Shown: positions 1 through 11,720, counted from the first letter of the stretch. The stretch: DNA of 64,000 bases from Chytridium lagenaria (GCA_025449115.1 JAHLKC010000019.1:310001-374000); one strand, 5' to 3'. Made by a program: numbers and translations. The notes: a model not told the origin generated them from the letters alone.

Positions 1-1013
1 TCTCTCCCTTCATCGCCATTTAGCACTTGTATTCTTTATTTTTATTGTAGTAAACAACTTTACTTATTTATTTTTCGTCTCTTCTTGTTCCTCCCTCTTT
101 TGATATGATCTTTGGTCCCCTTTATTTTTTCACGATCATTTTCTTTTTATTCCTCTTCCTTTTTTAATCCTTCTTTCCCCTATTATGCCCTTCGCCTTTC
201 TTTCATTTATATCTTTTGCTCTCCACGTCTATGTTTTATCCTTAAGATATTCTCTTAACTCCTACACTCTCTTCATATCGAAAAGATGATATTTATGGAC
301 TATCCCACTGACCTTTCTCGGAAGGTGTGGTGACAACTCCAAGCGCAAAAATATCTGATCCATATGAAGATAAACCGCACCCACTATCACCACCACTACT
401 TCCAACGTTCCGGATTTACTGATAGGTAAGCATCTCTAACTTCGCCATCACCTCAGTTTATTTTTCTTGTATGATGACTCGCGTGCGGAAGGACCAATCC
501 GCCAGCGTTCCCCATTACTGCAAAGGCCCCAGGGGACTCGGTTCTGGAGCGCCTTTCGGGGCTGCACCGCTCCTTGTTGGCCTTGGGATAACCTTTGTAA
601 TCGCTGAGAACATACCCATATCTGATCCTCAAGAACTCCCTTACTCTTCTCCAACTCCATTCTTGTTATACCTTTGATTCTAACCCTTATTTTGTAACTA
701 GCGCACAGATTCGTCTACCGTTCGTACGCAATGTACATATAAGATAATCTAATGTGAGTACCTTTTTTTCATCCACCTAAACCCATCCTCTCTTTCTACC
801 AAAACTCTTTCTTGCAAAGATGCTTTTACCATGCTAATCCTGACACGTTTGCTATAAGCATTCGTGTACTTTGATGAATTTTGGGAAACTGAGCTCCTAT
901 TCCTCACATCTTACCTCACTATCCTTCTCCATATTACTTTCGCTAACCTTTTTGTAATTAGACATTCGATGGGTAAGGCGTTTTATTGATTCTTTATTAT
1001 GGTCGTAGTATGT
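1..1013. other. Intergenic region, no recognised gene
   Basis: I find no coding sequence I can support here. The first 250 bases are pyrimidine-rich on the plus strand (runs such as ttttattcctcttccttttt) and resemble, in reverse complement, the A-rich purine tracts that recur in the last 10 kb of the window. Short open frames near 448-677 exist on both strands, but neither shows a family motif or a convincing exon structure. Confidence 0.5.
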
Positions 1014-1575
1014 TTATTTGAAAAACTTGGCGAGGAGGGCATCATCGTAGGCTTCAGCTTCGATTAATTGTTGGAGAACTTCTCCGTTCTTGTTAGACAG
1101 TCAGTAGTCAAACCATACAAAGAATAAAGATAATATGTAGCCATAGTCATGTGTATACCTTTCCAACTTCGTAGAGAGTGGGCACCTTCGTTGTCTTGAA
1201 TATAGGATGCGTGCGAAAAAAGCTTGCCGGGCTTCTCCATCTAAACTCATCCGTCAGTATACTGTACACATCACCCATCCACTCAACGTTGTCCTATCAC
1301 CCGCAGGTGCTTCCACTAACACTGCACCCTCGACACCATTCACACCTTTCCTGATTTTGGGGTGTGCAATAACGCAATCGGGGCACCTAGTATTCGTCCA
1401 TTATTATTAACAACAAAAATGGAAAGCCATGCAAAAGATCTCCTCACCATGATTGTCCAGTCTGCGCATCCTCACTTGCAAAGACTACCACGAACACGCG
1501 GCCTGGCGTTGATGCGAGGAGGGCAGAGAGGTCTGCGTTGAAGGTCGTGGGATCGGAGAAGCGTTTGATGGGCAT
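1014..1575 (-). CDS. TXNDC17-like (TRP14-type) thioredoxin-related protein
   Basis: This is a thioredoxin-fold protein of the TXNDC17/TRP14 family, cytosolic disulfide reductases that act on small disulfide substrates and use a WCxDC active site. The gene reads on the minus strand in four exons. Exon 1 starts at ATG 1575 and ends inside the tryptophan codon of the active site. Exon 2 completes WCPDC (donor GTGAGG, acceptor CTAG) and continues as CVIAHP. Exon 3 carries FRTHPIFKTTKVPTLYE, which matches the family cis-proline segment VPTL. The last exon ends KFFK-stop at 1014. Total length is about 120 residues, the family size. It is divergent from the acyl-CoA dehydrogenase gene, with 192 bp between the two start codons. 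The WCPDC motif and the VPT segment make the assignment firm. The exact donor of exon 2 is less certain. Confidence 0.85.
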
Positions 1576-1767
1576 GCTTTTGGAATAGAGTTTGGGAGCG
1601 AGGGTGAATTAGTAATTCCAAGATCACGCAATATTAAAAGTTTCCCTGCACTTGTTCGGGACAATTCTTTGTTGTCGAACACTACATACAAGAGGATAGA
1701 GTAGCATCATGATGTTGACGAGAGCTATCGGTAGAAGTGTGAGGTGGAATCGGGGGGACAAGTTGTT
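1576..1767. promoter_or_regulatory. Shared divergent promoter region (TXNDC17-like / acyl-CoA dehydrogenase)
   Basis: The 192 bp between the two opposing start codons must carry both promoters and both 5' leaders. I see no canonical TATA box or recognisable operator. Confidence 0.5.
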
Positions 1768-3276
1768 ATGGCGAGGAGGGGTTTGTTGACTAGTGTAGTT
1801 GATCGTAAGTCATTTTCGTTCATTTCTACCTGACATGACGAACAGGATGATGCATTCCCAATCTGACGCTTATTTCAGCCCTCGAAGGTCTCACCGAAGA
1901 CCAGCAACTCTACTACCAAACCGCTCAAAAGTTTGCCTCGACCCATTTCGCTCCACACCGTCGTGACTGGGACGAAAACCACATTTTCCCTGTTGAAGCG
2001 CTCCGCAAGGCGGCTGACTTGGGGTTTGGTGCTATCTATTGTGATAGCGAACATGGGGGGACTGGGCTTGGGAGGGTTGAGGCGTCGTTGATTTTCGAGG
2101 CGTTAAGTAAAGGGTGTGTGAGCACGACCGCTTATTTGAGTATACATAATATGTGTGCATGGATGGTAGATCGATTTGCTGGGGAGGAGTTGAAGGAGAG
2201 GGTGTTGCCAAAGTTGGCGAGTATGGAGGTAGGGAGTGTTTCTTTCTGATTTGTTATGATGTCGTTGACTTATTTTATGTAGCATTTTGCTTCGTATTGT
2301 TTGACGGAACCTGGTGCTGGATCTGATGCAGCGTCATTGATGTCGACGGCGAGGCGGGAAGGGGATGAGCTTGTGTTGAATGGATCCAAAGCGTTTATTT
2401 CAGGAGCGGGATCGTCAGACGTGTATCTTGTGATGGTGAGGACGGGGTCACCTGGATCGGGTGCGAAAGGGATTACGTGTGTATTGGTGGAGAAGGATAC
2501 TCCGGGATTATCGTTTGGGAAGAATGAGATGAAGATTGGATGGAGGAGTCAGCCTACCAGAGGTTAGTATGAATTTTGGTTTTGTATATTGTTTGATCTT
2601 TATTTTATCTTTCATGACAGTTTGTGAAGCCTAGTTTTTTTTTAAACTCTTTATTTTAGTAATTACTTTTGAGGATTGCAGGATACCGGTGACCAATATA
2701 ATCGGAAAGGAGGGGCAGGGCTTTTCCATTGCGATGAAGGGGTTGAATGGAGGACGTGTCAATATTGCATCGTGCAGTCTCGGCGGAGCGCAAGCCGCAC
2801 TTGAGGTATGAATTCAATTGTTTACGTGATACCATGCTCACGATATTAAATATAGGCAGCAAATGACCACGTCACTGTTCGCAAACAATTTGGGAACCCT
2901 CTCTCCGACTTCCAGTCCGTCCAATTCAAGTTATCAGATATGGCAATGAAGGTGGTGAGCTCGCGGTTGATGATCCGTAAGGCCGCTCAGATGCTTGAGG
3001 ATGAGAATCCTACTGCAGCGTCCTGGTGTGCCATGGCTAAAGCACATGCGACAGAGCAGTGTTATGAGGTGTGCGATGAGGCGATTCAACTTCATGGAGG
3101 GTATGGGTACCTCAACGATTACCCTGTTGGACAGTATATGCGTGATCTTCGTGTGCACCGCATTCTTGAAGGTATAAAGCTCATTAGTTATTCTACAATG
3201 TTTTATTTATCAAACTCACTTAGGTACGAATGAGGTGATGAGGATGATTGTTGCGCGTGAGATTCTCAAGAACTAA
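1768..3276 (+). CDS. Isobutyryl-CoA dehydrogenase-like acyl-CoA dehydrogenase (ACAD8 type), mitochondrial
   Basis: The product is an FAD-dependent acyl-CoA dehydrogenase closest in sequence to ACAD8, which oxidises isobutyryl-CoA to methacrylyl-CoA in valine breakdown in mitochondria. Six exons join in frame: 1768-1804, 1879-2228, 2283-2563, 2660-2805, 2856-3171 and 3224-3276, giving about 394 residues. Exon 1 encodes a short basic leader (MARRGLLTS) that fits an import presequence. Signature stretches include [14 protein letters not shown] (flavin-binding signature 1), [29 protein letters not shown] and the C-terminal [18 protein letters not shown], followed by [10 protein letters not shown] with the glutamate at the usual catalytic-base position. 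Introns are 52-96 nt. I chose ATG 1768 because the earlier ATG at 1709 runs into a stop. A related short-chain acyl-CoA dehydrogenase specificity cannot be excluded. Confidence 0.9.
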
Positions 3277-3770
3277 TAGAAAAGAAGAAGAGTAAATATA
3301 ATAATTCACAGGTTGGATATTTAAGGGTGTCCGATAAACACGGACATGCCTTGATTGTGTAACGTTGAGTTAAATTTGACGCCTCAAAACTTTTTTTTTA
3401 TTTTTTTTTTCAATTTCATATCTATTTGATTTATGTGTAACCGTGTTGCTATTCTCGGTGTTCCTAAAGGGAAGACCAAGGAGGGAGAGAGGAAGGATTC
3501 ATTCCGTCACCACTGGAGACATTGAAATTCTTAACTTTAATCCCGTCTATTCACCGTCATTCGACAACATCCCACACCCTCCAATCCTCCATTTCTCCAT
3601 CATCGATACTGCTGCTCCCCATATCAAACAACCGTAGAGCAGTGTATCTAGGATACGGATATCAACTTTAGCAGGAAAGGGGAAGAAGAAGGGTGCTTGT
3701 CTTTGAAGGGAGGCAAACGGTCAGTTCCCCTTCATCTTCTCACGAGGAGCTAGTTCAACCATAGTATATT
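3277..3770. other. Intergenic region between acyl-CoA dehydrogenase and chitin synthase
   Basis: This holds the 3' end of the dehydrogenase transcript, a T-rich tract near 3390-3420 and the chitin synthase 5' leader. I see no further gene. Confidence 0.5.
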
Positions 3771-6700
3771 ATGGCTGATTCAAGACGGCAGGGTCCTCCT
3801 TCCAGAAACAACTCTTACGATCCTAATCAAGAATCCAGGATGACGGCACCTCCGTCAAGGCAATATCCTGGTGAGTATTTGTACTTTTTCATTTCATTCA
3901 AATGCGTGCATGCATGTTATGCATGTGTGAGCTTGCGATCTCTATGCTCTCAGTCAAGGATCATGCTTTCTCTGCATTACAAACGTTCTCTTTTTCCGTC
4001 TTTTGAAAGCCCCGCTTAGAGGCTTTCACTGTTTTTCTTTGCTATTCATTTTAATCCATCGGTTGTTGCTCGTTATCTCACACACCCCTTTTTTGATTCT
4101 CTCCTCTATACTACCTCTCTATATTGCTGTTAAATAGACTATCGCCCTGATAGCTCCAATTCCACCCGTTCTGATCTCCCTTTTGCCAACCGTGGCGTAG
4201 ACTTTTCCTACCCTCCTCCCCCGAACGACCATGTCCCCAATCCTCAATCCGGCTCCTCAAATCCCATATCCCCGACTCAAAGCAAAAACTCTACCTCGTT
4301 AAATCGGAAAAAGTCACTTATCCGGCCCGAACGACGGAGAAGTCAGCAAGGTCCCAGCGATGGCACTCTACGGCGCAAAATGAGAAATAACCTTGCTGCT
4401 GCCGAGCTCGTCCGTGAAACCAGACATGATTCTCTGTTCCGTACAATGAAGAAGGGGAAGAAGAATGACGGACCTGAAGTTACGTGGTGGGTGATATTGT
4501 CATGGATCTTGACATTCTACATCCCCACCTTCATTATCGTCAATCTTGGAAAACGTGATCGTTACGTACAGCAAGCATTTAGAGAAAAGGTCGCTCTCTG
4601 CACCCTCATCTTCTTACTCATGCTCATTGTCGGATTCCTCACTTTTGGTTTCCAAAACGCTGTGTGTTTGTTTAAGAACGATTCGTTTGCGTACACGAGT
4701 TTGCGGGTGCAGGGATTTATTGGTGTTAAAGGCCAGGCTTGGGATTCTGACCCGACTCTGGGTGGGCATCCGAGTATTAGCGGAGTCAACATCAATCCGA
4801 CTGTGTTGCAGTTGAAGGGTTCAGATGCGTCTGGTCTTTTCGTGCCTGTAAAGGGGCAGTCGGCTTGTAGTGATATTGAGCCATTTCCTGTATTTCCCTG
4901 TGTTGCGAGATCTTCCAACAACCAGACTGTTTGGCCTTCGATTACCCCTACACTGTAAGGCTTTTATTACTATTTCTCCCATAATGGTCAAGTGCATTGG
5001 CTAAAGTATTTCATAGAAGCTCCATTTCCCCGGCACAGGGATGCCACTCTTCCGCTAACATGGCAAAATACTTCAAGTACAAGGGAGAGCTTACTGTGTC
5101 CTGGGACGATATCGCGGAACTCGGTCAGAGCTCGTGGATTGTCTATAATGGACACGTGCTGGACCTCACCCCGCTGTTGAAGCCTACAGGAAGCATCCCC
5201 CAGAGTTTCGGTAAGTTCTTTCACTGATCGGTCATGTAAGCTCACACCCTTGTTTTTCTTTTCTTTTTCTTTTCCCTACTGTCGTAGGCTATATCAGGAA
5301 CATCCTTTTGTCCAACCTCGGCCAGGATGCCACTCGCCATTTTGTTATTGCTGGCAAGCAAAAGGAAGCCCAATGTCTTACGGAGCTCTTTAAATTCGCC
5401 ACGCTCAACTCCACCACAAGTGGATGTCTCGCTGCCACTATTGTCCTCTTTGTGTCATTCGCCATTATTGTCGGTGTCGTGCTCGCAAGGTTCATTCTAG
5501 CGCTCTACTTTATCTATGTCATTGGGTGGAGGCTTGGAAACAACAAGGCTTACGCGCAGGCCATGGAGGATCTAAGGAGGAAGAGGGCTGCGGAGGATGA
5601 AATGAGGAAACAGAATGGGAGCGATAATTCGGCGTTGGGATCTACAAGAGACGATATGTCCACTGCTGGGACTGTGGATATCCCGCTTGAAGGCGTGAAT
5701 TCACGTGCCAAGGGTCGTTTGGGTGATCCCAGGTTTGCACCTAAGAATACTGTCAGCTCGGCAAGGAAGGAGATTGAGGAGAACTCGAACCGATGGTCGC
5801 ATAACTTTGGATTCATGGACATGGAAACTCCTCCAATCGATCCTGAGACGGAGAAGTTGCTTAACGATGCTACTCTCATGCATGTTCTTGTGATGGTTCC
5901 GTGTTACTCTGAGGGCGAGGAATCGCTTAAAGCCACCCTTTCATCCGTCGCCCAATCTTACTACCCATCCACCCACAAATGTCTTTTCGTCGTGGCTGAT
6001 GGTATCGTTAAGGGGAGTGAAAAACTCTCAAACTACCCCGGATATCCTTATCGACATGATTGAGGTAGACGAACGATTCCGAAAGGATGACCCGAGATGG
6101 GGTGGTGAACCAGAAGCCTACAGTTACGTTGCCATTGCCGACGGAACCAACCGCAAGAACTATGCACGTGTTTACGCAGGATGGTACCGTTATGATCTTG
6201 AGAACGCTACTTCGCCGGATGGGAGCAAGAAGAAAAAAGATAAGCAAATTACGGGTGATGACACCCCTGACGCTGGAGGTGCTTACGCTCGAACTCTTCG
6301 TCAAAGAACTGAAGGTCGTGTTCCCATGCTTCTCGTTGTCAAGGTTGGTAATGAGGAGGAACGAGACCCCAACAACCCGTCAGCTAAACCTGGTAACCGT
6401 GGAAAACGAGACTCTCAAGTCGTTCTCATGAACTTTTTGTCCAAAGTCATGTTTGATGATCGGATGACTGAACTCGAGTTTGATATCTTTTTCAAGCTTT
6501 TCACCATCACTGGTGTCAACCCTGAAAAATATGAGAGTGTTCTCATGGTTGACGCCGATACACGTATTTACCCCGATTCGTTGACACACATGGTTGCATG
6601 CTTGTTGCGCGACCATAGAATTATGGGTATCTGCGGAGAAACCAAGATCATGAACAAGTGGGAGAGTTGGGTGACTATGATTCAAGTCTTTGAGTATTTC

Positions 6701-8041
6701 ATTTCCCACCATCTCGCCAAATCCTTCGAATCCGTGTTTGGAGGTGTCACCTGTCTTCCCGGCTGCTTCTGCATGTACCGTATCAAGACTCCAAAAGGAC
6801 CCAACGGCTACTGGGTCCCCATCTTGGCCAACCCTGATATCGTTGAGGAGTATTCTGAAAATATTGTGGACACGCTTCACAAGAAGAATTTGTTGCTGTT
6901 GGGTGAAGATCGGTTCTTGTCGACCATGATGTTGAGGAATTTCCCGAAACGACGAATGGTGTTTGTGCCGCCTGCGATTTGTAAAACGGTGGTGCCAAAC
7001 ACGTTCAAGATTTTGTTGTCGCAACGGAGACGATGGATTAATTCTACGATTCATAATTTGATGGAGTTGGTGCTTGTGAAGGATCTTTGTGGGACATTTT
7101 GTATTTCCATGCAGGTGAGGCTTTTTGCGTCTGTTCATTTAAAAATCCAATGAAACTGACCCTTTTTTATATAAAAGTTTGTTATTTTCATGGAACTCGT
7201 CGGTACCGTCGTCCTCCCTGCTGCCATCTCCTTCACGCTCGTCCTAATTTTCATGTCCATTCTTCGCGTCGGAGATACCTTCCTTCCCCTCATCCTCCTC
7301 GCCATCATTCTCGGTCTCCCCGCCATCCTGATCGTCCTCACCTCCAACCGCCTCATCTATGTTTTCTGGATGTTTGTCTACCTCCTCTCGCTACCCATAT
7401 GGAACTTTGTCCTTCCCCTTTACGCGTTCTGGCATTTCGATGATTTCTCGTGGGGCGAGACACGTAAAGTCATAGGCGAACAAAAGGGTGCGGATCATGG
7501 TGGACGGGAGGGAGAGTTTGACAGTACCGGTATCTCGATGAAGAGGTGGAGGGAGTGGGTGAAGGTCCGGAAAGCCGACGCAGAGGCTGAAGCTGATCGA
7601 ATCAACCCTCGCTTAACCATGCAACCTATGCTAGGCATGCCACCCCCTCATCTCATGGGTCAACCCCCTCTCTCTCTCGCAAGCAGCACGTCAACCCTCA
7701 TTGGTGCCCCTCACATGCCGTTTGGGTTTGCGCCACCAAATATGGGTGGTCGACTTGCTCACCCGCCCATGCATATGCCACCTATGATGCCGGGGATGCC
7801 ATTGCCTCCAGGGATGGTGCCGCCGCCTGGGATGATGGCGCCACCGCCGGGTATGTTCCCACCTGGAGCGCCGGGACCGCCACCACCGGGATTCTCGCAT
7901 ATGGGACCGCCGCCGCCGAATCATTTGGGTATGATGAGGAATACCACGGTGGGGTCGAGGGGGTCACCGCCGGCGTCGCCGCAAGGGTCACCGCAGTTGG
8001 CGCAGAGGTCGCCGACCACACAAGGGCCGGGACAACGATAG
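3771..8041 (+). CDS. Chitin synthase, class IV type (family 2 glycosyltransferase)
   Basis: This plasma-membrane enzyme polymerises UDP-GlcNAc into chitin. Exons are 3771-3870, about 4138-4954, 5017-5210, 5288-7114 and 7178-8041, giving about 1260 residues. Order: a hydrophilic Ser/Pro-rich N-terminus; two membrane segments around 4480-4650; a cytochrome-b5-like stretch in exon 3 (SWDDIAELG...[11 protein letters not shown]), typical of class IV enzymes; a further membrane segment near 5430-5520; then the catalytic domain with [18 protein letters not shown] and QRRRWINS; and C-terminal membrane helices in the last exon. The protein ends in a roughly 140-residue Pro/Gly/Met-rich tail with repeated PPGM units, unlike the usual short tail. 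One frame break lies at 6020-6024: the conserved stretch VKGSE-NSQTTPD needs four A residues where five are present. An intron does not repair it without losing conserved residues, so an assembly insertion is the most likely cause. Confidence 0.9.
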
Positions 8042-9316
8042 GTTGATATGATTTGATTTTTCTTGTTTTACGGAACTCAATGTTCCTTTTCTGTTTGTTT
8101 TTCTTTTACCTTTTTTTTTTTTTGGTTTTCAACGTGTTTTTCTTTTATAAATACACATCTTGTCTGTCTCTTTACTTTAAAAACTCTTTTTAAAAAACTT
8201 CTCTGTCTCTCTTTCCGTTTCTATTTTTAAACAACCATCCCCCTTCCATCTCTAGTTCCATAGACGAGTTGTTTCACATCACCGATTCCCATTTTCTTCT
8301 CGTAACCTTTTATCTTTTTTTCACCGCCCTGTTTGTTTGGATGTACGCGCACCCAATTTCCTTGTTCTTTTATTTCTAGTTTAAACATGTGCATGTAGTT
8401 GGTAAGTTCTTTTTATTTTTTTTTTGGCCGTTGTTGGACGGTATGAAATATGAAATCTCTATGCTGCTTGAAGTTTTGGGTTTAGGCGTTAACGCTTTAG
8501 AGGGGTCTTGAAAAAGTGATTGAAGTTGATCAAACTGAAGACGCTCTGGCGTGATTCACTGGGAATATCTGAGATGGTTGGTCCAACGTTTAGCTCCGTC
8601 TTGGCGGTTGGAACACAAAGTAGCCATTTTGCACAGTTGTCATTCAATATTATTTTATGTCAAGATTTACAATACACTTCTTCATCCCTTGCAAAGGCCA
8701 GTCGGCGAGGTTAGAAAAAGCTTCCTGTAAAGCCTCAGCATCCTCAGCATGGGATGAGCTCGGGAATGGCCGTGAAGAGTCTAGAGTTGGCAGTGGTCCT
8801 GCATGAGGAAGGGACATTGGAAACTTTTGCAGATGATTGGTTGGCGGCGGCGCGACTTTCGAGGATAAGAAAGCCGTGGGTGTGGTGTCCTTTGAGAGTG
8901 CTGGCTCAATATGGCTTTTTTTTATTACTTTTTCTGTTTGAGATGTTATATTTTTTTTAAGCGATTCAACGACGGTCATGTCAGCGCGGGGGTGTATAAC
9001 CATTACGCGTACCTCCCTTTCCAGCTGCTATGTGTATTATGTCATTATGATGCTTGTGTTATATTATTTTCAAGAGAAATAAAATAATACAAAAAACAAG
9101 CGCTTAGTGAGTGGTACCAACGTTTAAATACAAACGATTTAAAGGTAAAGAAACAAAAAACAAACTGCAGAAATAATGACTTGAAGGAGAAAGTCGGAGG
9201 AAAGTTTGATATAGAAAAGGAATTGAGGGATAATATCTAGGCGATACAAGAAGTTAAGAGTGGCGGAAGGCTTGATGTAGTCAAAAGTCCGATGACAGAT
9301 TTTTCTTAGCGAGGAA
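8042..9316. other. Intergenic region with an open frame of uncertain status
   Basis: The first 400 bases are T-rich and fit the 3' region of the chitin synthase transcript. A 117-codon open frame lies on the minus strand at 8650-9003. It has no recognisable domain, no signal peptide and no clear exon partners. I leave it as an unsupported candidate. Confidence 0.4.
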
Positions 9317-10508
9317 TTAAGCAGGAGTGTTGACAACATTCCATTCGGCTCCCTTTTTGATATTAAAACGTTAACCAGCAAATTTGAGAAAACGACTTAC
9401 TTGAGTGTAGTAGTTTGTTGTGTGTCCAGGAGGAATTGAAGTGGAATCGGAGCAAACCACTTGAAGGAATCTCTGATGGACGGGAGGAACACACATTTGG
9501 CGAACTCCATTCGCAGCAGAATACTCTATGGTCGATAATATTCAGTCAAAAGAATCATCAGGAAATCGTACGACATGACGTACCTTTAGTTAGGTCCAAG
9601 TTTGAAAATGCAATTGGGGAATTCCTGATTTCCGCAAATAACTGTTCCCTATAGGCCCTTCCAGCCGCCCTCAACATTGTTTGAGGGACAAAGACTTTAG
9701 CAATGGCAGACCACACCTCTGTCGTGACAAAGATTTTGCAGACTTTTGGGGTGGCGTTTGATCCAGGCCTGATACGGTTCACATTGACTGCAGCATTATT
9801 AGAAAAGGCGACAGCCCTAAGTTTTAGAAAAGTAGAGTTTTGTTTAGAAACTTTTTGGAAATATTGAGACGAGTCCTTACATCTCTTGGTTGTCGGTAAT
9901 GTAGAGTCCGTCGCATAATTCTGCATCGGCACCAGACGTTAAGGGTTGGAGGGACACTCCACTGGTTTCATATATATCGGCGTTAATCTGGTTTTTTAGA
10001 GGAAAGAGTCAAAAATCAATCATAAACATAAGCTACACTGGACACTCTGAGTTCCATGGAATCCAATAAACGTGCTACAATTGCGTCTGAACAAGCGCGA
10101 AGTCTTTTTAGCACCAGCACCAGCGGGAGCGGCTTTAGCGCTCGATGCAGGCTTTTTCCTCGGAACAACGGCACAAGATTCGGCAGCTCGTGCTTTCTTA
10201 GGGGCGGCCTTGAACTTGGCAACGATGGCGGCAACCTCGGCAGAGAGGTCCGAGCCGCCTGATTTTCCCTTTGCTGACGCCTTTGCAGGTCCTTTCGTGG
10301 GGGTTGTGCCTGCAGTGGATGCTCTCACAGGTGTCTTGCCAGCGGCAACCTTCTTTGTTGACTTTACACCGGTGGAGCGGAGCGATGATGCACGATGGGA
10401 TCTGAGGTACTCCACATTGCCTTTTGCGTTTGCTGAAGTGGATGCGAGGACAAGGATGAGTGCGATCACGAGCAGGGCTCCGAGGAGCACCTTTGAGAAC
10501 GACGGCAT
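9317..10508 (-). CDS. Secreted protein with an ADP-ribosyltransferase-like domain
   Basis: Five exons read on the minus strand: 10508 to about 10036, 9987-9881, 9816-9584, 9525-9401 and 9352-9317. The junctions between exons 2-5 keep frame and use clean GT-AG sites. The exon 1 donor is uncertain. The start gives a classic signal peptide: a basic end, about 20 hydrophobic residues, then an alanine-rich cleavage region ending SANA. Next comes an Ala/Lys/Pro-rich stretch, then a compact domain. That domain has HGT (His codon 10056-10058), then a Gly-Leu-Tyr-Ile-Thr-Asp segment (Tyr codon 9901-9903), which matches the His and Tyr motifs of diphtheria-toxin/exotoxin-A/PARP-type ADP-ribosyltransferases. 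I recall similar secreted proteins of unknown function in other fungi. No catalytic glutamate is obvious in the last strand, where a QMCVPP segment stands, so activity is an inference. It could act outside the cell on hosts, prey or competitors, or be a non-catalytic relative. Confidence 0.6.
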
Positions 10509-10962
10509 TCTTTTCTTTGGCTGAGGGGAAGAAAGGAAAGAGAGAAATCAAATGAAATCAATGAAATAAATAAAAGGAGACACACACACACATAATATGC
10601 GCACATGGAGAGGGTTGTCACACTTGTCAGAGTGCCTTGAATATGGTTCAGAATTGTCATTCTGCGCGTGTCTGACAAACGATAAATAAAGTTTTGTTGG
10701 CTGGAATGCTTGTGCAAAAGATAAACACCTAATATTAATACGCTGAACGGTCAGAACGTATATTTTACAAGTAGTCTCGTGTTGGGAACATGCTTGAGAG
10801 CGACCTTGAAAATGAAGGATAGCTGCACGTAGTATTTAATACCAGCTGCAGCTTGGATGCGCTACGCGTGTTGAGACGTGCACTCACCAAACAAATTGAA
10901 AATGAAAGTTGAATTCCAAAAAGACACAACCTTCAAGCAAGAAATTCTTCAAGTCCTCCAGA
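10509..10962. promoter_or_regulatory. Divergent intergenic region
   Basis: These 454 bases separate the start codons of two divergent genes, the secreted protein and the unrecognised gene at 10963. They include a CA-repeat stretch (acacacacaca near 10580-10590). I see no other regulatory motif that I can name. Confidence 0.35.
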
Positions 10963-11442
10963 ATGCTGCCACTGTCTCCCTTCCACATCCCAACCACATG
11001 GAGTTACAAGCCAGGAGACTTTAACGACATCACCCACTTCACACTAAACGAGGATGGCACAGGATCCATCATGGAGGGTCGAGGCCAACGCACCATTCTC
11101 AATTCAAACCTAACATGGACCCTCCAATCCTCCACATCATCCCCAACCGTCCTCTCATCGCTATACCTCTCCAACCCTATCATGACGCTCACACTTTCCA
11201 TCACATTCATCGCATCGACAGAGCCACCGGCAATGGGTGACGTTCCTGTGCTGAAATGCGGAGTCCCTGTAGCATTCACTTTTCAGATTCGTAAGGGTGG
11301 GTTCGTAGTAAATGGGGAGAAGATGGGGTATGAGATGACAATGGTGTCGGAAACGCCCTACGAGTATTTGTGTGGAGATGATAAGGATACGTTCTCAGTA
11401 TTGGTCGGAAAGAAGGAGGGGACTGTTTTCTACGCTGCATAA
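10963..11442 (+). CDS. Hypothetical protein, small beta-rich
   Basis: The 159-codon frame from ATG 10963 ends at a stop at 11440-11442. The frame stays open upstream for about 50 bases but contains no earlier ATG, so I take 10963. An ATG at 10902 lies in another frame. The protein has alternating hydrophobic and polar residues, with phrases such as WSYKPGDFNDITHFTLNEDG and TWTLQ, that suggest a small beta barrel (lipocalin-like), but I do not recognise a family. There is no signal peptide or membrane segment. It is divergent from the secreted ADP-ribosyltransferase-like gene. Whether the two are functionally linked is unknown. Confidence 0.5.
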   Translation: MLPLSPFHIPTTWSYKPGDFNDITHFTLNEDGTGSIMEGRGQRTILNSNLTWTLQSSTSSPTVLSSLYLSNPIMTLTLSITFIASTEPPAMGDVPVLKCGVPVAFTFQIRKGGFVVNGEKMGYEMTMVSETPYEYLCGDDKDTFSVLVGKKEGTVFYAA

Positions 11443-11720
11443 TGTTTTAATAAATAGGGTACATAATTTACGTCCCGACGCTGTTTGGGAGAACCTTGAG
11501 CCTTTCTATGTCAGACTTTTACTGGCATCCTTAATTGAAGAGCAATCATCAGTTACTTATAGATTGACTTACTATCCTTCCAGATATTACATGACCACGG
11601 GTTACGTTCTTGTGGCTGGTTAGCATCAGAAGTCTCATCACAAGTATCCGATCACGTCGCCGAAGTTCCCCTTGAATTTTTCTTTTTCTCAAAAGCATTT
11701 CGGACTCCTTTGCTTGTTGA

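Noticed and set aside
300..680. Minus-strand frame with a GGDSGCG phrase resembling a serine protease motif
   Set aside because: The motif is not GDSGGP, no His or Asp motif is found upstream, and the exon structure cannot be built.
5999..6064. A 64-nt intron that might repair the chitin synthase frame
   Set aside because: Removing gtatcg...attgag joins into the wrong frame and would delete the conserved KGSENSQTTPD segment.
10056..10524. Plus-strand open frame of 150 codons, Ala-rich
   Set aside because: It is the antisense of the signal peptide and linker of the minus-strand secreted gene, which has the better exon structure.
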